A stretch of 64,000 nt of DNA from Meghimatium bilineatum (GCA_034231615.1 CM067311.1:15161360-15225359), one strand, 5' to 3'. Shown: positions 1-11,630, counted from the first letter of the stretch. Numbers and translations: made by a program. The notes: a model not told the origin generated them from the sequence alone.

Positions 1-599
1 ATGCGCAATGTATAGGTGGCCCACTGTATTCTACACCCAAGACACAAGTTTAACTGTTTTAAATGTTGTTCTACGATGTGTGTTTTTACCGGCTGGTAAT
101 GGTGATGTTTTCAATTCGAAGATGGAGTGCGGTATTTTATCATCACATTAGAGATAAGAAAATATGAATCATGTTTCGTGCCCTCTCCTTGATTTGTGGC
201 GGGAAATGACAAATTTACACACACAAAAAACGTGTAACAGACTTTGAATACATCATTTCTTATTGATTTTGACATACTGATTTCAAATATCATGAAATTC
301 CCCAATTGGCTCGTTTAAAAAAAAATGATGAATTTAAATTTCAGCAATACAAATTTCATGTATTTATTCTCTTTTGATTAATGCATGTTTTCTTGTGAAG
401 GATTGAAGGGAAGCTTTCTATGTGCTGTGGAAATAAAAGCCGCTTTGTTATAGCAGACGCCGATAAGCGTTTATAAGTGTCCACTTATTATTCATGCGCT
501 CCACTTTATGTTTCTAAAAGGCACATCTGAACCCCACCATCATTATTCAGTCGCTGTTCGAGCACTCAATTCTTGTAGTCAATCGGTGAGGTGTCTCTT
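1..599. other. No feature recognised
   Basis: AT-rich sequence with short ORFs only. No repeat family of this window, splice pair or RNA gene was recognised. Confidence 0.4.
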
Positions 600-1320
600 G
601 TCACAGTCCAATAGTCATCAGTAAGCATTGATAGGGATCAATTGCCTTGATACCTTGTCTCAGTAGCAACAATGTCTTGATGAAATCGTTCACCATGCTC
701 ATCATCCATTGTTATCCACATTTCACTCGGACACGTTTGTGTGGCGGGGTCATTTCTACTCGTCTTTTGGTGTTAATGTGCGTATATTGATAAAGGCTTT
801 TTCGTTCGAAACGTCGATATGTCCTGTGTATTATCTGCATGATTATATCATGTGTTTTGTTGTGTGTACTATTTCACGTGAGCACCGGACAGTGATAGTG
901 TGTTAGTCGTCGTTCAGTAAAACTTCATTACCTGTGTCCCATGTGAGTACTGTGCTCATCACTGCTCCAGCCTGACTTTAAGAAAATCCAGGTGAGAATC
1001 CAGAAAATGAATTTTTAAAGACATGTTGCAGACTAGACTCTTATACTTCAGAAAGTGATTTTCTACAATTTCTTTGTAATTATCAGATCTGTTATTTCCA
1101 AGAAAAGTGTATACCACTAATTTAAATGCTAGCCATGCTTCTTTTTTCCTTTCCATGCAACAAGCAAAGAAACTCATCATAGTGAAGGTTTCGAATTTGC
1201 GGACTAACAAATACTCCCTCTCTAATTTTAGCGTCACAGTCTTGTAAATTTTCTGAAGAAGTATTTGAAAGCAATATCATTTTTATCCATTGCCATGACA
1301 AAGTTATTCATGTGACCCAT
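600..1320 (-). pseudogene. Decayed copy of a dispersed invertebrate ORF family
   Basis: On the minus strand from about 1310 downwards, overlapping frames read NNFVMAMDKND, then REGVFVSPQIR, then AWLAFKLVV, FLGNNRSDNYKEIVENHF and NMSLKIHFLDSHLDF. After an interruption the frame resumes with DEHGERFHQDI, RYQGN, and LTDDYWTV. I recognise this order (GPQIR, FLGN, NMSLKIHFLHSHLDFF, SDEHGERFHQDI, YQG, LADYCW) as an uncharacterised protein family widely dispersed in arthropod and other invertebrate genomes, probably spread by a mobile element. This copy is dead: there are frameshifts near 1240, in-frame stops near 630, and a 248-bp insertion at 705-952. The parent family's molecular function is not known to me. 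Confidence 0.6.
705..952. mobile_element. 248-bp insertion with 9-bp target duplication
   Basis: The insert is flanked by identical 9-bp direct repeats TGCTCATCA (696-704 and 953-961). It splits the codons for the SDEHGERF motif of the surrounding pseudogene, so the insert is younger than that copy. No long terminal inverted repeats and no coding potential were seen inside it. Element class is unknown. Confidence 0.55.
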
Positions 1321-1813
1321 TTACGGTACGGCGTAAGTGTAATACCACTTCATTTCCTCATGCAAAAGATCTTTAAGGTTTCACAAATGTCCCATCAGGC
1401 CAAACAAGTACAACAACAAAACCCTTGCAGATGACATGTTTATATAATTTTCTTCTGGTGATAACCCCACGGCCCTTAATCTATAACCAATAGTTTTTAC
1501 CCATTCTGAATAGACATGCTTACTCTAAACATTTTCCTGCATGCACTGATCAGACGGCAGTCTGACAGTCACACAACTATATGTGGAAATTACTTGAATG
1601 ATGTCAGCGGTCCTATATATTGTGCGAGGAGTAGTATATTCTGTGCGCAGCACTCTCTAATGTGATGTTCTGAAACAAGGCTAAGAGGAAACGTTAAAGC
1701 ATTGCACATCGTTGAGAGCTGAACTCTTTTTTCTAGGTATGGAATAAAGCTCTGGAGAAACAACTACTATGCATAAAATCCAACACGAGATTTATTGTTG
1801 ATAATTTATGGAG

Positions 1814-1976
1814 ATCTTCTTCTTCTTCAGCGTTCATTCTCAAACTTCTGCTGAATTCTCTTGTAGTAGGACCATTGTCCTACTAGATTTCCAGTAGGAT
1901 GTAGTCCAGAGAATGGAAATGCGTTGTGCCGCAGTTTTATATTGCGCCGATGGCCCGACACATCCGTCTTCGGCGG
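1814..1976 (-). repeat. SINE-like repeat, short family (S)
   Basis: Read on the minus strand the copy runs from a cgaagacggatg head to a tail gaacgctgaagaagaagaag. It shares its 3' third with the long family. Each S copy contains an imperfect hairpin built on gtaggac/gtcctac. Orientation is assigned from the GAA-type 3' tail. No A or B boxes of RNA polymerase III were recognised. Confidence 0.6.
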
Positions 1977-2745
1977 GATTTATGGATATAAAACAAACGT
2001 CCAACATCGCTCTGTCAGTTCATCATCATCATGTGCCGAAGAATGAAATTTGTAATACAGAGCGCCCACAACATTGACGTAACTACACAAATCAGTGACC
2101 TAACTATGAAAGTAGAAATACAATAAACGTAACACGTACGCCGACATCGAGAATGTTAAAACGACTAACACGTGTCAGTTGTGTTATCAACTGTGGGATT
2201 CAGACGCTCTTCATTGCAAGAAGAACGGAAAGCAAATATGGAATACTTTGAAGTCCTACGTAAAGAAAATACGCATTACGCGTAAGACTACTATATTCCA
2301 GAACTCATGTGTCCGAAATCCATTTGGTATCTCTAGCATGTACCAGATTGTAGACAGATTTGAATTACCGGGGTAACTTACACTCAAGGGACAAGTTGAA
2401 GGTTGGAAATATCTTCAGTTGCTACCATAAACAAAGACTAGACAGACCACCCAGAGCGAGTGACAGATAGAGACTGTTCTACAGGACGTATGAGCAAATT
2501 GATTTAATTAACATCGCCTTTTCGTGTTTGTATGCCTGTGTGTAAATATTCAGTGAATGTGATTGCATGTTTGTTTCTGTTTGGATTTAATTTCCTTAAA
2601 ATTATCTCCGGAATATTAATTTTTGTGTGTAAAACAAGCATATTAATTTCAACAGCTTGCATATCGTTAACATAAATAAAAGACATGATAGAAATATTCG
2701 AACATGTGTCATCGGCAACCAACAACGTTATATATTAATTGATAC

Positions 2746-3165
2746 CTCCTTCTTCTTCTGCAATCGTTCATAAGCACCTGCAGGTTAGTAGGGGGTAGGC
2801 CTGAGAACGAAATGCGTTGTTCCATGGTTTACAGCTTCGGTGAGATATCTGTGCATTACGGCGGCACGCCAGGTTTAAGCATGGATCCTGGGTAATTTTT
2901 ACTTTCTATCGGGTGGAAAAGCCAATCGCACCCCAATATCTCCTTAGTCGTCTCCTGCGACATGCTTGGGAGACTACAGTGTTACTATTTGTTGTTCTTG
3001 TCTACGGCCCCGACAAACACATTGACTGACATGCTTGGGAGGCTACAGTGTTACTATTTGTTGTTCTTGTCTACGGCCCCGACAAACACATTAACTGACA
3101 TGCTTGGGAGGCTACAGTGTTACTATTTGTTGTTCTTGTCTACGGCCCCGACAACTCATTGACTA
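2746..3165 (-). repeat. SINE-like repeat, long family (L), with internally triplicated end
   Basis: Minus-strand orientation, tail GAA-type at 2746-2760. The element body matches the copies at 25301, 41125 and 47452. Its 5' end, from the acatgcttggg position onward, is repeated three times as a 69-bp unit (2960-3165). The unit is the SINE terminus itself, not unrelated DNA. Units differ by only a few bases, so the expansion is recent relative to the SINE. Confidence 0.6.
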
Positions 3166-3447
3166 ATTGTTAATTCTGAAACACGCTGCTATTCCCAAAG
3201 ACACAAAATGCAAGATTAAAAAAAAATAATACCAACAGTTGACGTAGGTAGCTATGTCGATAGCGAAACAGGCAGATGCAAGAAAGGTTCAGCAAGTGTG
3301 ACTGATTAGCTTTGAGGTTGGTGACCAGCTTATAGTTCTGGTACCATTTCTCTCGTGCCGTTGATCTACTAGCGATACGTGATTACAAACACCATCGTTA
3401 AAAAACGTGGTTAAACACTGAATGTATTAGTCACTCTTCCCAAAATA

Positions 3448-3577
3448 TCATGTGTCGGGTCATTGGCGCAAATAAAACGGTGAAACAACGTATCTCTGTT
3501 AATCTGGACTACATCATACTGGAAATCTACCAGGACGATTGTTTTGCTACAAGAGAGATCCGGTGGGAGTTTGAGAT
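3448..3577 (+). repeat. SINE-like repeat, short family (S)
   Basis: Plus-orientation copy beginning tgtgtcgggtcattggcgc and running to ggtgggagtttgaga. The GAA tail has decayed. It is more diverged than the copies at 57712 and 57895. Confidence 0.55.
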
Positions 3578-4057
3578 CTAAATCAATGTATTATTACATA
3601 CAATGCAGCAGCTCTCAAATTATGCCATATGACCCCCAGGAAATCACAACCTTTTTTCTTTGGTGAGTGGAGGCATGAATAATTGGGGGTAATGGAGATG
3701 GTCCAATGGGGCAATATAACTGTAACTATATGACCGTATTTGGACAATATATTATAAGAAAATAATGATAAAAGACCTGGAACAAGGTAGAGAACAGGTA
3801 TCAAATTTCCACAAGATTACATCCTAAAGATAAAAAATTATAGCTGACTACAAGCACATCTCCATAGTACAAAGGTTGTCCAAATGACCAATGTCCATCT
3901 CGAAAGAGTCCACAGAATCCTAAACCCATCCTGCAAAAATGTTTACTCCTTTGCTAACGGATAATTAAAACCATGCCACAAGGGACAAAATTGGAATATA
4001 TGTTATGGGACACTCGTGAGGGCATCATGATGTCGACTTAAGTCATGGAGAAAACAT

Positions 4058-4150
4058 ACATACCTACCTGTACAGATTGCCGAGCCTCACATACCTACCT
4101 GTACAGATTGCCGAGCCTCACATCCTACCTGTACAGATTGCCGAGCCTCA
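4058..4150. repeat. 31-bp tandem repeat, 3 copies
   Basis: The unit contains acctacctgtacagattgcc; the third copy has lost two bases. There is no open frame across the array. Confidence 0.75.
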
Positions 4151-4268
4151 GAAACTGATCGCAGAAGACAGCTAATCAGAACTGTTTTCTTTTAACTTTT
4201 GGATTCTTGAAAACAAATTTCATCAGAAAAATGAGCCATGGGAGAGAAAAAGTTGAGAGTCACGATAC

Positions 4269-4330
4269 CAGTGGTTCTTAACTTTGAACCCCCTGCATCC
4301 TCAACTCTTCAAAGTAAAACTACAACCATG
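4269..4330 (+). mobile_element. hAT-type MITE terminus (one end only)
   Basis: The sequence CAGTGGTTCTTAACTTTGAA is typical of hAT-superfamily terminal inverted repeats. No matching right end was found nearby, so this is a fragment or a chance resemblance. Confidence 0.35.
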
Positions 4331-4454
4331 GTCTAGTAGAGCAACGATGTCTCAACTGCTATTGAACTAGGGAAGACGAATGGTCGGTCAGAGCTTGCAA
4401 TTTACGCCTTATCACTTGCGTTTGTTTATTACAGTTCAACAGTTTCATAAGTAA

Positions 4455-4888
4455 GATATTATGATAGCTACGACGCTACCAGTGTCAAACCTGGACAATG
4501 ACAGCACAAGAGAAAAGAAAAATAGTGACAGCAGAAATGACATGTCTACGAAGAATACTCGGAGTGTCATTAAGAGATAGATTTAGAAACGATAACATCA
4601 GACAGATTACTAAAACAATACCCATATTGGAACACATCAAAAGACAACAGATCAAGCTGTTTTCACACGCTTCCAAACTACCAACAAACAGCATGGCACA
4701 GATGGCCATGCCACATAGATATAACGGCTATAAAGCCAGAGGTAGACCATGTAAAAGATGTATCACAGAAATCAAAGAAGCCAAAGGAACAAGCTTACTA
4801 ACAGCACACAGGAAACCCATCTACAGAGAACTCTTCTACTCCTGACGCCGCAAGGCAGACAAGGGATACAGCTTATGGATAGATAGAT
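4455..4888 (+). mobile_element. 3' end of RTE/Jockey-like non-LTR retrotransposon
   Basis: An open frame from about 4480 to 4845 encodes the region just after the reverse transcriptase domain: QTWTMT, then EMTCLRRILGVSLRDRFRND, HIKRQQIKLFSH, and a basic RGRPCKRCI segment. This order (ETWT, MRxLRRILGVxxRDRxRN, KRQQLxWFGH, RGRPxxRW) is standard for the C-terminal part of such polymerases. The catalytic region is missing, so the copy is 5'-truncated, as is usual for target-primed retrotransposition. A short gatagatagatag tail follows the stop and may be the element's 3' terminus. About 125 codons are open, so decay is modest compared with other copies here. Confidence 0.65.
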
Positions 4889-5029
4889 AGTTAGCTAGAA
4901 CGGAGTGAGATGGTAGAATAGGAACGGACATAGCAAATGTAGACAGGTGGTACACGAAACGGCATCTGAGAACTGTGGGCTACTGATATTTGTGTTCAGA
5001 GACGAAAAGACAGATGCAGAAATAAAGAC

Positions 5030-5032
<3 letters not shown>

Positions 5033-5063
<31 letters not shown>
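5033..5063. repeat. (GA)n microsatellite
   Basis: Uninterrupted GA dinucleotides for about 30 bp. Confidence 0.9.
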
Positions 5064-5065
<2 letters not shown>

Positions 5066-5299
5066 TACAGAGAGAAACTAACAAAACTTGGGCTAGCAAT
5101 GTTCTGTATATGTGAATGAAACGATAAAGTATATATAGCCATATATAGTCAGTCACGTGTACGAGGGCGAAAAAAAATAGACACACTGACGTGTTTCTAT
5201 AAAATGTTAAGAAAATACAAGTCAAAGAATCAGAGAGAAGAGTATCCTTCTCCTTCAGAAGATATTAACATTATTATGCACTTTATTAAGAAAAGAAAG

Positions 5300-5319
5300 T
5301 ATGTGTGTATGTATGTATG

Positions 5320-5397
<78 letters not shown>
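5300..5397. repeat. (TATG)n/(TA)n microsatellite
   Basis: About four tatg units are followed by more than 70 bp of pure TA. The open frames through it are artefacts of the repeat. Confidence 0.95.
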
Positions 5398-5398
<1 letters not shown>

Positions 5399-5399
5399 C

Positions 5400-6835
5400 G
5401 GGAATACATTTTTTTGGGGAAAGAAGGGAAAGAGTGGTGGTGGATCAATCTGTCAGTACCAGGTAAGGGAAACTTGGATAATAAATAATGCCATTGAAGG
5501 TTATAGGACTGACATAATTACATTGTCTAAATAGGGGCCTATTATTTATCATAATTTATTAGACTTTTGCAACACAATAACAAGAATGACAGGAAACAAA
5601 CATTAAAAAATGTGCTATCAATCTGCCAACTAGTTGGTACAAACTCATTTATAACATAACACACATGAATCTCGGAAAAGGAACTGCAATTGAACGGATC
5701 ATCCTTATGGCGGGGTCGAGCATTACGTAAATAAAATTGAAAAATGTAATTCGCGCGTATTCGTGTGCTGCATCCGGCAGCAGACCTAGTGACTTTTAAA
5801 TTAACAATTCTGTTGTTCAGCGACGTCAAGAAAGCTGAATGAAACTGCGAATAATATTAAAATGTTGGAATGCAGGCACATTTCCCAGTAATGAAAACAC
5901 ACAATTTATATGCACTTTTTAACATCGAGATAATTCCAACGCATTATGTCTGTGAGAGGGTCTCACTATTACCCCAGTCATAGAAACCGACTATTCTGTA
6001 GGTAACACAAACGAATTCAGTCCACATTCTGGAAAGATCGATGTGCGTCATAACAGCGTCACCTAGCTGGGTTCGACACTGGCATCCAATTCTGAAGATC
6101 TTTACTTACTTTGATTCGCAAGAAAATCTAAATGGGTGCGAGATAATTAGTTGTCCTATTAAAAACTGATGACAAACTAGGTAGTTCTAATCAAGCTATG
6201 CACTTTAAAAGAGACATTTGGAAATTTTTTTTTTTAAAAGGAAACACGCCGCGAGGGAAAATAAATGTTATTGACTACTTCAAAAAACTCATACAAATAA
6301 ACCATTCACTGTAAGTAAGTGATATTACAATCATGAGGAGGTGGGATGTGAGTCGTAAACAATTTATTACTTTCCCTACCGTTTCTATTTCTTCTACCCA
6401 CCCAAGGGTTCCAAACCAACCCTTCCTCCCGCCATTACATGTGTCTAGATGTATGATGACAGTTGTGTACTCCGCTTGTGATGTTCACACACTCGCACAG
6501 ACACCGGAAGCGACATAAAGTATATTAAAAGAAAGATAAATCAGAATACGTTCATTATCTATGAACGAGTTGACGATCGGCCGACAACTTGGCAATACTC
6601 ACAGAAAAGTAGTTTCCTGGACTAGAAGACAAGACGGAGACATGATGTGAATGAAATCATAAGTACAGCAACAGACTGCGGGAAATGTAATGATCATACC
6701 AGACCAGACGTTTCTGTGACGAGATTGCTACTTGCTATCTCCATTTAGACCTACCGCGTAGAACCGGAAATGCAATTGTTGTTGTTCGTCCATCACAAGT
6801 GATGATGACCATTTGTTACATCCACTTTTGAAAAT
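5400..6835. other. No feature recognised
   Basis: Unique-looking AT-rich sequence. A donor-like site (minus-strand AAA|gtaagtaaag near 6112) was examined, but no frame-compatible exon of the SASH1-like gene could be built on it. Confidence 0.4.
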
Positions 6836-6841
6836 TCAATT

Positions 6842-7325
6842 TTAGTTATGTCCTTGATTATGAGTTCGTAGATGGCTAATGAGCCCTATTCGAGCTGTAA
6901 ATGTCCTTGGACAGTTTGGACATGGAATAACGACTGTAGACGAATCTTGGTCTATCCGTGACTTTCTAGCTGCTCTCCGCTGTTGAGCTGCTGCATTTCT
7001 CTTCTTTTCACAAGATGATGCGCTCTTTTTAATTTTAGAACGCCATGTAGATCTATTTTGTGCAAGTTCTTCCCATGTATCGTGGGTTATTTCAAAGGCT
7101 TTCAGTGAGTTCTTTAACGAGTCCTTGTAGCGCTTCCTTTGGCTACCTTGAGATCGTATACCCATCTCTAGCTCACCATAGAGAAGTATTTTTGGCAGAC
7201 GATGGTAAATTTTCGTGAATGTGAAAATGACTTGCACTGGGGATTTTGATTAAAGTGAGGAAGAGTTGTGCAAAGCGTCGCCCTCACTCTCTTGTCGGAC
7301 CTCATTTGAAACCAGTGGCAAGACG
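6842..7325 (-). mobile_element. 3' end of non-LTR retrotransposon with zinc-finger-like C-terminus
   Basis: The minus-strand frame reads LPKILLYGELEMG, QGSQRKRYKDSLKNSLKAF, WEELAQNRSTWR, then CPNCPRTFTARIGLISHLRT ending in HN. The family's usual end is (R)LPKxLLYGEL, KKRFKDxLKxSLK, W..LA..R..WR, and a C2H2-like CxxCxRxFxARIGLxSHxRTH motif, all present here in order. The reverse transcriptase domain is absent, so the copy is 5'-truncated; a frame change near 7235 separates the upstream remnant. It is related to, but not the same subfamily as, the copies at 39168-40006 and 62516-63900. Confidence 0.65.
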
Positions 7326-7329
7326 AATC

Positions 7330-8440
7330 GAGACGACCGGAAATGCAATATTGTCAACATGAAGAATGCTGGGAATACGGTGACAGTTTCGTATATTTTT
7401 CTTTGACAAACAACATACCTAGGGTACCCTTTACTTTCACAGGGGATATGGTACCCGTATTATTTGCCTGGATTGTCTTATTTGAAGCCATGACATTTCA
7501 GAAACTAGGTATGCGGGCGACACTGCCCTAGTATCAAGAAGCACAACAAATTAATAGAATATCGTACTGTCCGTTACACATAGCGAGGCTCCAAATCTTT
7601 TCTTCAATGCAAAGAGAAAAACATGAACGCATATCAACAAAAATAGACTTACACAATAGTCATTAGCAAAGAACGACTAGAACATGTCAGCAACTTTGAA
7701 TATCTCTGGCCAATCATTAACTTCCCAGGATATTGTTCAAAATACGAGAAAAATATTATCCTTCATATATATATATATATATATATATAACCCATCATAG
7801 ATGAAAAATCTCTCCCTACAACAGGACATGAATCTTTGTCTCCCAAATGTATGTAACGAAAACAACACTATTAAATTTTGACCCCGAAACAGGATACAAC
7901 AGACTGACAAGACAGATGTACTGAATTATTACATCATTGCACTAAGCCGAAAGCTGAAGCCTTCAGGGTATGAAAAAAAACAACAACTTGGAGAAACCTC
8001 TCCATTGCACATAGGCAGTAAGAGCTAATCGCTCGCAATTCATGGGGTTCGCAAAGAAGAAGATACATACAAGAAATATGAGAAAATATGGTATACAAAG
8101 ATGGAACAACAACTATGCTTGAGATACTCAAAGGATGACATAAGCGATGACATACATTTTTTTTAAGGCGCAGTTGGCGAATTTCTTCGCTCTCATGCAT
8201 ACGATTTTTAAATGGTTATTTTGGGAGGGGAGGGAGAAGAAGACCTCTATTTCCACTGCCTCTGTTTGCTTATTACTATCTCCAGAAGTTGCTAGTAACT
8301 TGCTCTTACTTTCTAAGTGCAGTGAGGTGGTTCCTCGGAACTTGTTTTTTTTTTAATACCACAGGTTTATTCAGCGTTCAGCTTAATGCAATGACTATTG
8401 AAGAATAACTTCTACTTGGAGAGGGTCTATGTTACGAGAC
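7330..8440. other. No coding feature recognised; short (TA)n at 7764-7790
   Basis: AT-rich, with short ORFs only. A minus-strand ORF near 8000-8200 lacks splice signals and any family motif. Confidence 0.4.
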
Positions 8441-9465
8441 TAGCTGGTATTTTGTCCGAGTCACCCACCGTGCTTCTTTCCTTTGACGAAGCACTTCGCA
8501 GCCGGCGGGCTATTCCACATGTAGGACGACCATGTCCCTAGGTCCTATACCTAATTTATTCAGCATAAGCAGTATTTGACAACGGCGGCAGTCGAATTAG
8601 CCTTACGGTTGATGCACCTTCCTAGACGGTGTTGCTTCGCCGAACACGCCCGGGGTCTGGAATTTGACAAGTGCATTTCTCATCTCGCGAACTCGCCTCG
8701 CCCACTTGTGAGAGCATTCCAATTCATCCTGAAGCACGATATTTTGTTTTTTGACTCTTCGCCATTGCGTTTATCACCGAAATAAGTTGGTAGCTTGTGT
8801 CCATCTCGAACGAGGAGCAGTCGACGAACAAACTTCGTATAAGAAAGACATCATTCCTCACTGTGCAATGGCGACATTCGAATTAGACTAGGTTTTCGGC
8901 GTCCTCAAAAACATGGATTGCTTTCCGTATACATTACACACAGCGCTCAACGGAGTCTGAACACAGCTTCGATCAGAAATGTGAACAATATGTACTCTCC
9001 AACACTTGTTCGACGCTTTTTCCTTGTGCACTGGCGAGTTGTACTCAAAGCTTTATGTTTGGGTCATACCTAGGGTATATGCCAAAGTTTGCGTATCCAA
9101 TACCCGAAGCGTGGCGTCTAATCTGAATTGGGTCATATGCTGCGAGACGCTTGCGCTTCTGTGTGTTCTCCACCATGAACAACACTTCCGCCAACCGGTC
9201 TCATACTGGACAATTGTAACTCCGCTGCAAGTTCACTAGTTCCAATACACAACGCTGCCCTCTAGCGTGTGCTGCCTTCTCCAGAGACAATCAATGTGCA
9301 CTATAGGCGCCACTATACCGTGGCGTCATCTACCCAGATCTGGACATCGACCTCGGCCGACCATCCAATGCATCTGTATTACGGCTGTCCGAATCTGAAT
9401 GTCTTGCGTCAATGTGTGTCGACTACAGTGCCGCTGGCTATGTCTGCGTAGAGGTATTGGAGATA
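8440..9465. other. GC-richer unassigned block
   Basis: This kilobase is visibly richer in G, C and CpG than its surroundings. It carries several mid-sized ORFs on both strands (for example plus 9006-9239), none of which I recognise. The base composition suggests an LTR, a decayed retroelement, or a regulatory CpG-rich block. I found neither a convincing TG...CA pair with flanking duplication nor a primer-binding site. Confidence 0.3.
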
Positions 9466-10239
9466 TTACATGTCTTTCTGTTGTAAATTATCATTCCATC
9501 TACATCCTCTACATCCATGGTCACTAACAGTGTTGCCCAGAAACACAACACGGACCGCTGTATTAATTTTTCCAGGGTGCACCACGAGAAGGTGCTTCTA
9601 GGACCTTGGTTTATGTGTATGTGCTAACCCTGGAAATCACACACAGACAATGTGAAACCCTTAGCACACCTTCCATTTCTTATAAAATGTTCCTTAATAG
9701 AAAAACAGTAGCGAAAGCTTCGTTATAAGCAATATAATTTGACTTGAAATAGTCGTTTCACTTGCTTTTTCTTAACTCCTTTTATTATCAAAAACCCATT
9801 ATTTTTCCTGCAATCTTATCGCAAAAATAAGAAGTGTGATGTTACGGTCCTTTGTTACTTATTTTGTAGTGCAAAATACCATTTTCTTTTTTCCTTAATA
9901 AAATTGGGAATGTTGGTTGCACATTCAATTTCTCACATACTTACGAATTTGCTTAAGGCTCTAAGATGATGGTTGTATTAGAAAAATACTCAAACGGAAA
10001 GAATTACAAAAGAAAACTGTAAAATCATAGAGAACCTCTTGAATGAATGTACGACTGTGAGCTGGACATTGTTTTACCCCAGAAATTGGGGGTATGGGGG
10101 CGGGAATGCCGCATTACTCAAAACCTTCCCAATTTAGAACATGAAGGTATTGGACTCCACTATCAGTCAGAACACACATGCTTTATCACAGCGGAGATTA
10201 TGCCACTAAAGGGAAAGGTGAAACAGTTTGGTTATTGTT
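9466..10239. other. No feature recognised
   Basis: AT-rich. A short hairpin (ttccagggt ... accctggaa, about 9569-9635) is present. The ORF starting at 10047 shows no family motif and runs into the fold-back element that follows. Confidence 0.35.
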
Positions 10240-10457
10240 TGGAACGAGGGCCTCCCTATTTTGATTATATCACTTGGAAATGTCTGTCGGTTCATGTTTA
10301 TCCTTTATTAATTTTAGTAAAAAATTATTTATGGTTAGGGGAGTTGTGTTTAACATAACCTAACCCTAAATAAATTTATATTAAAATTAAGAAAGGATAA
10401 ACATAGACTGACAAATATTGCCAAGAGAAATAGTCAAATACTGAGGCACGAGTTCTA
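10240..10457. mobile_element. Fold-back MITE, about 100-bp arms
   Basis: The left arm (about 10242-10341) is the inverted complement of the right arm (about 10363-10455). Paired blocks include gaacgagggcct/aggcacgagttc and catgtttatcctt/aaggataaacat. The centre is a short ttgtgtttaacataacctaa spacer. There is no coding capacity. The arms differ at several positions, so the element is not recent. Confidence 0.65.
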
Positions 10458-10528
10458 ATCAAGAACCCACAGTTATGTTAAATCTCCCGCGTGAAACCAT
10501 ATAGCATGATTGTGTCAAGGCCGTGCTC

Positions 10529-10722
10529 CAGTAAGGACCAGAGCACAGAATGTAAACATAACCTGAAATGCAGATTTTTGATTATTTCCGTGATTTCGTT
10601 GGCCAGCCTTGACTTTTTTGGAATGTAACTCAGTATATAAAATGGCCATCGAAAATTGTGACAATAATAAAAAATGTAACACAGAAAGCCTGTTTACTTT
10701 CTGTACAGAGGTCTTTACTGCC
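10529..10722. mobile_element. Fold-back MITE family FB, copy 1
   Basis: Inverted-repeat arms start cagtaaggacc on the left and end ggtctttactg on the right. The family is shared with 19470-19673 and 41563-41810: all three contain an agtatataaa/gtatataaata centre block followed by (a)caataat.aaaatgtaac on the right arm. There is no ORF. Confidence 0.65.
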
Positions 10723-11211
10723 TACGTTCTAGCTTGTGCCTTCCGAATTCAAATTTAGGTCCAAGGAATATCATTCTGCGCCACATGATAGCATCTTTCT
10801 GCACCTCGTGGAACACGATAGAAACAGACGCAGATCGCGACATGTACAAAAGTCACGATTGTTGGTGATAAGAAAAACAAACTTGGAAAGTTATCGTTTC
10901 TGTCGCAGAAACAGTATAAAATCTTACACTTTTCACAAAGAAGAACACGGAAATGGGAAAAAATGTTTGTGTTAATGCTTTGAATATGTGAAGTCCATTT
11001 CGTTCTAGAAAAAAAAAACATATGGGAGTCTGCAGAATCAGATGAGTGAGAGTCACAGACTCAGTATGTGCGATTGTTATGACTTAGTTTACAAACACAC
11101 ATCAGGTCTTAGATGTTAAAAACATGAGCATGGATGTCGCTTTTAAGTGATTACAAAGTATTAACTGTTTGAATCATTATTTTAACGTATCTTATAATAT
11201 AATCATCACAC

Positions 11212-11243
<32 letters not shown>
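11212..11243. repeat. (TA)n microsatellite
   Basis: About 30 bp of TA dinucleotides. Confidence 0.9.
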
Positions 11244-11245
<2 letters not shown>

Positions 11246-11524
11246 TATATGTCTGCGAAAGGAGGCATTTCACTGCGTCAGTATCCTAGGATTACCAAGT
11301 CCTACCAGGAGTAGAGAACACTTCTATGCCAATTATTTCATCGCTCCTCTGTCAGATTTATTGACCCATCTGCAGCGATGGCACATCTAGCATTCCCCTA
11401 CACCTAGAAATCTGCTACAAAAGGACGAAGGTGAAATGTCCGCTGTCCAGAATCGCCATTCATGGGAATTATGAATTAGTTGATAGAAAACAAAAGTAAG
11501 AAATTGAGAAATGATGATGTTATT

Positions 11525-11630
11525 TCACAGGTGGCAGATTGTCAGGCCATCCCCCAGATTTCCTTTCCTTAGTCGCCATCTAGGACATGCCTGGAAAGAA
11601 TACAGTAGTTTTTTTGCACCCTGAACTATA
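11525..11630 (-). repeat. Degenerate fragment of long SINE-like family
   Basis: The segment ccttagtcgccatctaggac followed by atgcctggaaa matches the ccttagtcgcc...acatg block of the L family. Both ends are lost. Confidence 0.4.

Noticed and set aside
6095-6125. Possible 18-nt minus-strand micro-exon with donor AAA|gtaagta
   Set aside because: It would fit phase 0 after the 23930 exon, but it encodes nothing resembling the SASH1 family and lies 18 kb away without other support.
10755-11056. Minus-strand ORFs with hydrophobic segments
   Set aside because: No conserved motif and no splice or start support. They appear to be chance frames.
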